A stretch of DNA of 64,000 bases. Origin: Brachionus plicatilis. Lineage: Eukaryota; Rotifera; Eurotatoria; Ploima; Brachionidae. Where the stretch lies: assembly GCA_010279815.1 (NCBI GenBank), contig QEOQ01000444.1, positions 248,001-312,000 of the forward strand, given 5' to 3'. This document shows positions 57,670-64,000 of the stretch, piece after piece. Made by a program: the position numbers and the translations under genes. The notes under the pieces are model-generated. The model searched no databases, was not told the DNA's origin, and worked only from the letters and a program-made list of their open reading frames with translations. Numbering within the stretch: the first letter of the stretch is position 1; every line of letters begins with the position of its first letter.

Positions 57670-58054
57670 TGTTTGGTTTCTCTTGATTTTCTTTTTCTTC
57701 GTCTTTTTGTCTGTTTCCTTTTTCCCATTTTTCCCTTTTTTCTTTTATCAAAATTGCTCTTCTTTGCTTGTAATTCAGATTTATGTAAATGTCCTGCTCT
57801 TGCTTAAATTTTCTTTCTCCTTCTTTGATTTTTGCTTTAATAAATTCACTTAATTTTAAAGCTTCTTTTTGTTTTGTGTTCTTTCCCATATTTCTTTGTT
57901 TAATTTCATTTTTCATCGCCTTCCTATTTGCGTATGTATTTGGTGAAGAACTTCTTTTCCTTTCGTAGTTCGGGAGTTTCGTAGTCATTCCATATTTGTT
58001 CATTAGTTCTTTCTCTTTTTGTATTTTCCAAAGCTTTGATTTTGAAATTGGCAT
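57647..58054 (-). CDS. Charged coiled-coil-like accessory ORF
   Basis: 135 residues, extremely rich in Lys, Glu, Arg and Gln, e.g. LWKIQKEKELMNKYGM, KNEIKQRNMGKNTKQKEA, KIKEGERKFKQEQ, ending RKTx. Predicted to be helical or coiled coil by eye; no catalytic motif. It starts 50 bp after the pol stop and ends inside the J-domain ORF, so the two could form one longer J-protein if a frameshift joins them. Not recognised outside this element. Confidence 0.65.
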   Translation of the reverse strand: MPISKSKLWKIQKEKELMNKYGMTTKLPNYERKRSSSPNTYANRKAMKNEIKQRNMGKNTKQKEALKLSEFIKAKIKEGERKFKQEQDIYINLNYKQRRAILIKEKREKWEKGNRQKDEEKENQEKPNNDQTRKT

Positions 58055-58104
58055 TTTCGTAATTCTGTTGAAACTAAAATCTTCACATTAAATGTTGGAT
58101 ATAT

Positions 58105-61100
58105 TTATACTCGTTTAATTCTAGGCCTTAGATTATAAGAATATTTTGGCTTTACTAAATCCATTGTAGTATCGTTGCCAAAGCTTACATGTTTTTTAAC
58201 TTTCGATTGACTGCAGTAGTTTTTCCTTTTTAAAATGCTTTTTGGCTCTTTAATTTGATACAAACTTTCGGCGTGCTTCAATCTGTTTTTATGTACTATT
58301 TTGGTCTTTCCTTTTTCTTTTTCTATCTCGGCGTTCACATCATTGATAATTCTTTTAACTTTAAATGGTCCTATCCATTTGTTTCTATTGAGCTTATGAG
58401 TTAGACCTTGCTTAATTGCTGGAGAATTTATTCTTACCAGATCGTTTTCCTTGAAATTGACCAAACTACGCTTTTCATCGTAATGTGTTTTTCGTTTAAC
58501 ATTTACCCTTTCGATCCTTAACTTTGTTTCATGCCATATTCTATTAAAATTTTTTAATTGGATAATTGCATGTTTATCTAATTCGATTGGTAACCTGGCA
58601 TCCCTACAATATAATAATTCAAACGGCGTTTTTCTGGTGGTTTCATGGTGACTGGTTCTGTATGCAAATAATGCTACATTGATGTATTCGTCCCAATTGG
58701 TTTGATGATCGTTACAATATGTGCTAAGGATTTGGCAAATAGTTTTATTAAAACGTTCAGTTTGTCCGTTTGTTTGAGGATGATATGGTGTTGTAGCAAG
58801 TTTCTTTATTCTCATGTAGTTACAAATCTCTTGAACTAAATTCGACATAAATTGTCTACCCTGATCTGATAACAATTTTTCCGGTGCTGAGTGCCTTGTA
58901 ATTATTTCTTCGACAAAAATTTTTGCTATTGTCGCTGCATCAATCTTTTTTATTGGAAAAGCTTCTACCCATTTTGAAAGATAGTCTGTAAATATAAGTA
59001 TGTATTTGTTGTTTCTTGGTGTTTCTGGAAGAGGGCCTAATATATCCACCCCCAGCATATCGAATGGCTTGCTGAAATCGTTAATTGGCACTAATGTTGC
59101 CTTTGTTGGATGTGGATTTTTAGTCATAGCACAAGTTTTACATGAGTTAATCCATGCTTTTATGTCTTTGATCATATCAGCCCAAAGATATTTTTGTCTT
59201 ATTTTGGCATATGTTCTTTTAATACCTAAATGTCCACCGCTGAGTTCTTCGTGGCATTCTTTGAGAATTTTTGGTACTAGACTTTTTGGTAACATCATTT
59301 TTGATTGATATTTTTTATAATTTTTGAATAATATTCCATCTTTTAAAAAATATCTTTTACTTCTACCATATTTATTCAATCTCTTAAAGATTTTCTCTAA
59401 AATTTCATCCTTTCTTTGCAAGCTTGAAATATTTGTTTCTTTTTCTACACAAAATACTTCGATTCTGGACAGCGCGTCAGCATTTTTGTTTGCAGATCCT
59501 TTTTTATATTTTATATCTTTGTCATATTCTGCGAGCTGGAGTCTCCATTTTTGGATACGTGTTGATTTAATTTTCATGTTTTCGAGATAAGCCAATGGAT
59601 TATGGTCAGATTCAATTGTGAATTTGCGCCCGTATAGATACTGTCTAAATTGTTCGCATGCCCATGCAATTCCCAAACACTCTAACTCAATTGCCGGGTA
59701 ATTTCTTTCTGATGGCTTCAGATTTCTACTTGCATATGCTATTACTTTTTCATTACCATTATTGTCGTATTGATAAAGAACAGCTCCCAATCCGACTCCT
59801 GAAGCGTCTGTTGCAAGGTAGAATCTTTTATTAAAATCTGGAAACGACAAAATTGGAGGACTAATCAGATGATTGATTATCTTTTTGAAACTATCTTCAC
59901 ATGTTCTTGTCCATTCGAATTCCGTATTTTTCTTTAAAAGTTTATTTAATGGTTCCGCGAGATTACTGTAACTCGGAATAAATTTTCGATAATGTGAGGC
60001 GAAACCTAAGAATCGTTTGATTTCCTTAGGATTTCTGGGAACTGGATAGTTTTCAACCTTTTTAATTTTCTCTTGATCGGGTTTAATTCCATCGGGAGAT
60101 ATAATATATCCCAGGAATTTTACCTTCTTTACCCCAAATTTGCACTTGGTTGTTTTTAACTTGAGATTAGCTTCTCGAAGTCGAGTAAAAAGTTTTTCCA
60201 AATGTTCTAAATGTTCTTTAAATGTGGAACTAAATATCATTATATCATCAATATAAACAAGCACATTATGTAAATCCCCTAAAATAGTCTCCATATTACG
60301 TTGAAATGCTGCCCCTGCGTTACTTAGACCAAAAGGAACGACCTCAAATTGATAAAGCCCTTTATTCGTAATAAAAGCTGTTTTTTCTTTTGATTCTTCT
60401 TCAAGTGCCATTTGCCAATATCCACTTACTAAATCCATTGAAGAGAAAAATTTTGAATTTCGTAACTTGTCGATAGTTTCCTCAATTAGTGGTAACGGGT
60501 AATTGTCTTTTACGGTAACTGAATTGAGTTTTCTAAAATCGATGCAAAATCTTTCCGAACCATCATTTTTTTTCACGAGTACAATTGGTGATGCCCATGG
60601 ACTTTTTGATTTCGAGACTATCCCTTGTTTTAGCATATCATTTACCATTCTATCGATTAATTCCTGCTTCGCATAAGGCACCCTATAGGCTCTTTGTTTT
60701 ATTGGTCTACTGTTTCCTGTGTCTATTTTGAACTTGTTTTTATCACAGTAACCGATGTCTCCTTCTCCTTTTGAAAAGTCATCTTTAAATTTATTTATTA
60801 ATTCTAGAAGACTCTTTTTTTCTTCTGCTGAGAGGCATGTTTCGGACCAGTTAATCAAATTTTTCAAATCTACTTTGTCATAATTCCCATTCTTCCATGG
60901 AACTTCTATTTGTCTATCGATTTCTTCAACGTGAGCTATCACAGTTTGCGGGTTAATTTTTATATCATATGGATTTTTGTTTAGAATAATTAATGGAATT
61001 TTTCCTTTATTACTTTTTGTTACATAATCTGGGACTGTCCATTCTGTTGATTTATTTACTGCCTCAATGTAAATAGTCTTGTTTGATTCGAACGGTAACT

Positions 61101-61359
61101 TTAGCCATATTGTCTTCTGAGAGTTAGCTTCAATACAAGCCGGTGATTTTATTGCCAAACATGCTTCTCTTTGGTTCTTTTTTACGATCAACGGGCAGAA
61201 TGTCCCCCCGATACATAAACGTTTTTTGCTAAAATCAATAATAGCTCCCTGACTTAAAAGCATATCAGTGCTTAGAAGAAGATTTGTTGCCAAATTATCG
61301 ATTACTTCGCACTTTTGAATAAAACAATAGTTTCCAAAGCTAATTTTTTTCATTTGCAT
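58105..61359 (-). CDS. Ty3/gypsy pol polyprotein (RT, RNase H, integrase)
   Basis: 1084 codons. It begins inside the protease domain (second half, residues ~1-60). RT: SPWASPIVLVKKNDGSERFC, FSSMDLVSGYWQM, PFGLSNAGAAFQ and the catalytic YIDD. RNase H: TDASGVGLGAVL, AIELE, ESDHNPL, NADALSRI. Integrase: H..H in SGGHLGIKRTY with C..C in NSCKTCAM; catalytic D in GVDILGP, D in LLSDQGRQF and E in TERFNKT; a GPY/F module (NKWIGPFKV) near residue 1000. All catalytic acids seen are intact. C-terminus is basic (SYNLRPRIKRV). It copies and integrates the element. Confidence 0.92.
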   Translation of the reverse strand: MQMKKISFGNYCFIQKCEVIDNLATNLLLSTDMLLSQGAIIDFSKKRLCIGGTFCPLIVKKNQREACLAIKSPACIEANSQKTIWLKLPFESNKTIYIEAVNKSTEWTVPDYVTKSNKGKIPLIILNKNPYDIKINPQTVIAHVEEIDRQIEVPWKNGNYDKVDLKNLINWSETCLSAEEKKSLLELINKFKDDFSKGEGDIGYCDKNKFKIDTGNSRPIKQRAYRVPYAKQELIDRMVNDMLKQGIVSKSKSPWASPIVLVKKNDGSERFCIDFRKLNSVTVKDNYPLPLIEETIDKLRNSKFFSSMDLVSGYWQMALEEESKEKTAFITNKGLYQFEVVPFGLSNAGAAFQRNMETILGDLHNVLVYIDDIMIFSSTFKEHLEHLEKLFTRLREANLKLKTTKCKFGVKKVKFLGYIISPDGIKPDQEKIKKVENYPVPRNPKEIKRFLGFASHYRKFIPSYSNLAEPLNKLLKKNTEFEWTRTCEDSFKKIINHLISPPILSFPDFNKRFYLATDASGVGLGAVLYQYDNNGNEKVIAYASRNLKPSERNYPAIELECLGIAWACEQFRQYLYGRKFTIESDHNPLAYLENMKIKSTRIQKWRLQLAEYDKDIKYKKGSANKNADALSRIEVFCVEKETNISSLQRKDEILEKIFKRLNKYGRSKRYFLKDGILFKNYKKYQSKMMLPKSLVPKILKECHEELSGGHLGIKRTYAKIRQKYLWADMIKDIKAWINSCKTCAMTKNPHPTKATLVPINDFSKPFDMLGVDILGPLPETPRNNKYILIFTDYLSKWVEAFPIKKIDAATIAKIFVEEIITRHSAPEKLLSDQGRQFMSNLVQEICNYMRIKKLATTPYHPQTNGQTERFNKTICQILSTYCNDHQTNWDEYINVALFAYRTSHHETTRKTPFELLYCRDARLPIELDKHAIIQLKNFNRIWHETKLRIERVNVKRKTHYDEKRSLVNFKENDLVRINSPAIKQGLTHKLNRNKWIGPFKVKRIINDVNAEIEKEKGKTKIVHKNRLKHAESLYQIKEPKSILKRKNYCSQSKVKKHVSFGNDTTMDLVKPKYSYNLRPRIKRV

Positions 61360-61516
61360 CCCCTTTTGAGATTAGCTCGCTGCCGCTTGCTGAGACCCAC
61401 TTGTTCTTGATTGCTTGTTGCAATGGCTTTAAATTTAATTGTTTAGCTAATACTAAGCTTATCATTGTTTTTGCGGCTCCGCTATCTAAAATGGCTAAGA
61501 TTTTTGTTCCATAGAT
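61340..61516 (-). pseudogene. Aspartic protease, first half (out of frame with pol)
   Basis: Encodes ILAILDSGAAKTMISLVLAK (active site DSGA) and VSASGSEL, then runs into a stop after NEKN. The second half of the protease continues in pol in a different phase; the change occurs at a run of seven A (about 61348-61354). This is either a one-base lesion or error, or a frameshift site. The open frame continues upstream to 61645, but that part is the LTR remnant and foreign flanking DNA. Confidence 0.7.
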
Positions 61517-61518
61517 TA

Positions 61519-61547
61519 TGTCACGCCAATTGTCTTTGGGTATGACA
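61519..61547 (-). repeat. 29-bp 5' LTR remnant
   Basis: On the plus strand ATGTCACGCCAAT (from 61518) is identical to 57064-57076, the outer end of the 3' LTR; it is followed directly by TTGTCTTT.GG.TATGACA, which matches the other LTR end (57289-57308) apart from a 3-bp gap and one change. Both LTR ends are present but about 215 bp between them are lost. Confidence 0.7.
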
Positions 61548-61568
61548 CTATTATAAGCTCTTGAATGA

Positions 61569-61985
61569 GATAAAGTCATCAAACCGTCCACTTTAGAACA
61601 AACTTTATTTACAATGAATGAAAACCAGAGTTGGTCAAAAGTCAAACTTTAGAGTCAGAATCGTTAAAAGTCAAAGTCAAAGTCTGACTTTGACTTGAGT
61701 TTAAAATAATTTCAAAGTCAAAGTCCAGACTTGACTTTGACTTCATGACTTTGACTTTTGACCAACTCTGATGAAAACATTAATAAGCTAAACACAAATG
61801 TTTCGAAACTTAATAGCGAAAATGAAGCCATTAAAAAATTAATTATTGGGGGTGAAACTGACAGTTCTCTCTTTCCACCAGGAACCAAAAGAAAGGCCGA
61901 AAGAACTTATAGTAGTTCCAGTGATAGCGAAGCTATTGAAACCATAAGTATTCTTATATTTAAGTTTAAAATATATTATTTTTAG
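61569..61985 (+). pseudogene. Unknown coiled-coil fragment split by MITE
   Basis: Ignoring the MITE at 61626-61770 and one copy of its target duplication, the plus strand reads through MNENINKLNTNVSKLNSENE and continues LFPPGTKRKAERTYSSSSDS. A heptad-like helix followed by a basic and Ser-rich stretch recalls the N-terminal part of a transposon ORF1 or gag, but the family is not recognised. It is followed by a short GC-rich hairpin (GGTCCTTTGAGGACC) and a (AAAT)n tail, which suggests a LINE end. Confidence 0.45.
61626..61770. mobile_element. hAT-type MITE, 145 bp, exact duplication
   Basis: Terminal repeats CAGAGTTGGTCAAAAGTCAA and the complement; octamer ATGAAAAC on both sides (61618-61625, 61771-61778). 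Interior of AAGTCAAAGTC units. It cuts the coiled-coil frame at 61569-61985, so it is younger than that element. Truncated sister at 4481-4571. Confidence 0.85.
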
Positions 61986-62033
61986 TGTGGTCCTTTGAGG
62001 ACCCTTGCCAAGTCTGAAATAAATAAATAAATA

Positions 62034-64000
62034 AATATTATTTTTAAAAAATCTAAAAAAAAAATTAAGTCAATAATAAGCCATTTACAAATCGTCTCAG
62101 AAGTGAAATAATGAAGAGATTTGTAAATGACAAAGGTCAGACTCTAGGGTTTTATGAAAAAAAATTTCATAATGAAATGGAGGAAATAAAAAGTAAATAT
62201 TTTAATGAAAAAAAAAAGCTTTAATTTTAAATTTTTTTTATTAAAGAAGATTTGTTGAAGCTGGTGCCAAAAAATTCAAATTTCAAAGAATCATGGAAAA
62301 AAGCTGGTGACATCTTTAAAAATGATAAAAATAAAAAAAAATAAAATTCCGCAAAAATTTTTTCAAAGATTTAAAAATTTTACTTTTTTTCCTTTTTTTT
62401 ACTTTTTTTTACTAAAAATTACAAAAATTTACCCTTATTAAATAAAATTTCACGTAAAATTACGTGAAAAAAAGTAATTTTTTTTTTTTTTTCGCATTTA
62501 GGACTAAAAAATTTCAAAAAAGTCAAAAAATGCCAAAATTCTGAAAAAAAGTAGTATTTTTTGGAATTTTACATTTTACGTAAAATTACGTAAAATCCGG
62601 TAAAATTACTTTTTTTTACTTTGGTAATTTTACGTAATTTTACGTGAAATTACCGAAAATTACGTAAAATTACGTAATTTCACGTAATTTCCCGTAAAAA
62701 CAGTTTTTCGTAGCAGTACTGTACATGTTATTTCAAGTTAGCTTATTAATAGTTTAGCTTTTGTTTTAGTAGTGAGAGATTTTGTTAGATGTTTTTTGTT
62801 AGTTATTAGTTTTTATTAGTTTTTCAGTTTTTGATATTATTTTAGTTTTTGTTTATATTATTATTTCAGTTATATATTTGGTTTTGTACTTGGACCTCGT
62901 GTCCCAATAAAGTTATTAAAAAACCTTATTGTGTTTGACCCGAAACCATTGAGTCCAAAATAGGACTTGAGAAGTCTGACTGGGGAGTAAAAGCCTACCA
63001 GCAGACCAAGAAATATTACATAAAATATTTAAAAATTAAATTCTTGCAATTTAAAAATATTTTAAGAAAAAAAAATAATTAGATAAAGAATTTAAAGTTG
63101 GGCGGAGTAGATGAAATTTGCGATATGAATCTATGTTTCCCAAAGTCAAACATTTTACGGGTGATAAATTAATTTTAATTTTCTTTAATTTTTATTATTT
63201 ATGTTTAAGAGCAAAGACTTAAGTAGAGAGGACATTTGGATATTTTGTATTGGTGAAAGGGTAATACCAGGACAACTAGATCAGAGCAAATTCTATTTCT
63301 AAATTTAAATTTTTAAATTTTTATATCATTTTTGAGAATTAGGCATTCTATTAAACAGCTATTCTATTCAATTTGTTCACCTAATCTAAAAGTTTTTCAG
63401 CAGATTTGATCACCTAATCAACCAAGACCATTTTTAAAGGATTATTGATTATTTTTAAAACGATATTTTTTAATTTTCAACTTGTTTAAAATATACTTTT
63501 GAACAAAGTTGTTTAAAACAAAAATAAATAACTCTAAAAAAAATTTAAAATCCGGACTTTTAACCAATTGTGCTTTTTATACATTATACCGTATTACCTT
63601 GTTTAAGAATGCCCCCCTTAATACAGGAAATTACATGTGTGATGCATGCATCTACTTAGACTTCACAATGTTAAAAAAAAAATTGCGACGAACTTAATTT
63701 GAAATTTTGAGTAATAGACGGCGTTTAAAATAAGAAATTCATTTAAAAACGCTTAGTTTATATTCAAAAAATTTAGTAAGGAGCAACACATTTATTTGGA
63801 CAACAAAAAAAATATTAATATTTAATTTTTTTTATTTTGGTTATAAGGGCAGTGTTAATAAAAAAATTCTAAATATTAAAAAAAATTAATATAAATTTTA
63901 TTTCGGATATAAAAGCGGCATTTAAATTTGAAAATTCAATAAAGATATTTAAGTTTTAATATTTTTAGGCTTATTTTTTGACCCTGGTTTCCTACCTAAT
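62034..64000. other. Element right arm and intergenic flank
   Basis: 62034-62340 has decayed coding texture (for example MKRFVNDKGQTLGFYEKK and LVPKNSNFKESWKKAGD on the plus strand), unidentified. 62450-62721 is the TTACGTAAAATT-rich right arm of the TA-flanked element. 62722-64000 is AT-rich; a GGACC..GTGTCCCAATAAAG segment near 62894 resembles a polyadenylated TE end. The frame at 63509-63697 is not convincing. Confidence 0.5.

Larger units (their letters stand above)
57065..61547 (-). mobile_element. Ty3/gypsy-type retrotransposon with J-domain ORF
   Basis: Minus-strand order: 29-bp 5' LTR remnant, protease, RT, RNase H, integrase, two accessory ORFs, polypurine tract, 3' LTR. Target tetranucleotides CTAA (57061-57064) and CTAT (61548-61551) match at three of four bases. 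No gag is present. Enzyme domains keep their catalytic motifs, but the missing leader and gag and the frame break in protease make this copy nonautonomous. Confidence 0.85.
56824..62721. mobile_element. TA-flanked inverted-repeat element enclosing a retrotransposon
   Basis: Left end CAGTACTGCTACGAAAAACT, right end its exact reverse complement, each next to TA (56822-56823, 62722-62723). Arm similarity continues through GTTTTTACG and the ACGTAAAATT-type motifs for about 55-60 bp. Removing the gypsy insertion (57065-61547) leaves about 1.4 kb, with the left arm ending at the retrotransposon. The likely history is a Tc1/mariner-type element that received other insertions. Confidence 0.6.

Noticed and set aside
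61549..61645. N-terminal extension of the protease frame to 61645
   Set aside because: This part is antisense to the plus-strand coiled-coil fragment and the end of a MITE; open by chance.
1..64000. tRNA and rRNA genes
   Set aside because: No stretch showed a convincing cloverleaf with B-box or a conserved rRNA segment by eye; a covariance search would be needed to exclude short tRNAs.

Overview
This is a very AT-rich eukaryotic (metazoan) nuclear window. Genes are few and far apart, introns are tiny (about 50-60 nt with GT..AG ends), one short assembly gap (15 N at 22604-22618) is present, and most intergenic DNA is decayed transposons, foldback repeats and A/T homopolymer. The animal genes (P2X receptor, rhodopsin-type GPCR, secreted ferritin, CIP4/TOCA F-BAR protein, GOLGA7/Erf4 protein, Dbl-homology protein) and the TE mix suggest a small lophotrochozoan such as a monogonont rotifer. 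That placement is inference; no rRNA or mitochondrial marker is present.

Layout. 1-2.3 kb: LINE reverse-transcriptase relic and a palindromic MITE. 2.3-6.7 kb (+): P2X gene whose last large intron holds LINE, MULE and duplicated repeat DNA. 6.77-7.07 kb (+): a small secreted Gly/His/Cys-rich protein, 87 bp behind P2X. 11.8-12.8 kb (+): intronless GPCR. 15.4-16.3 kb (-): divergent DH (RhoGEF-like) protein. 22.4-23.5 kb (-): four-exon ferritin with signal peptide and a degenerate ferroxidase site. 29.15-31.04 kb (-): CIP4/FBP17/TOCA-1 orthologue, much more GC-rich than its surroundings, with a possible 42-residue membrane microprotein divergent from it. 51.9-52.4 kb (-): GOLGA7-like protein.

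Mobile DNA dominates the rest. At least eleven hAT-type nonautonomous copies (most with CAGAGTTG-like ends, several with exact 8-bp target duplications, one keeping an hAT dimerisation-domain relic) are scattered throughout. There are MULE relics: two short SWIM-finger elements, and one 894-bp element with FLYWCH-like and AT-hook coding plus an exact 9-bp duplication. Tc1/mariner and pogo relics, several long palindromes and LINE 3' ends complete the set.

The most unusual object is a Ty3/gypsy-type retrotransposon on the minus strand (57065-61547). It has a recognisable 3' LTR, polypurine tract and a long pol ORF. Between pol and the polypurine tract it carries two overlapping accessory ORFs, the second of which encodes a J-domain (DnaJ/Hsp40) with an intact HPD motif. 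Gag is missing and the 5' LTR is reduced to 29 bp. The insertion lies inside a larger TA-flanked inverted-repeat element (56824-62721).
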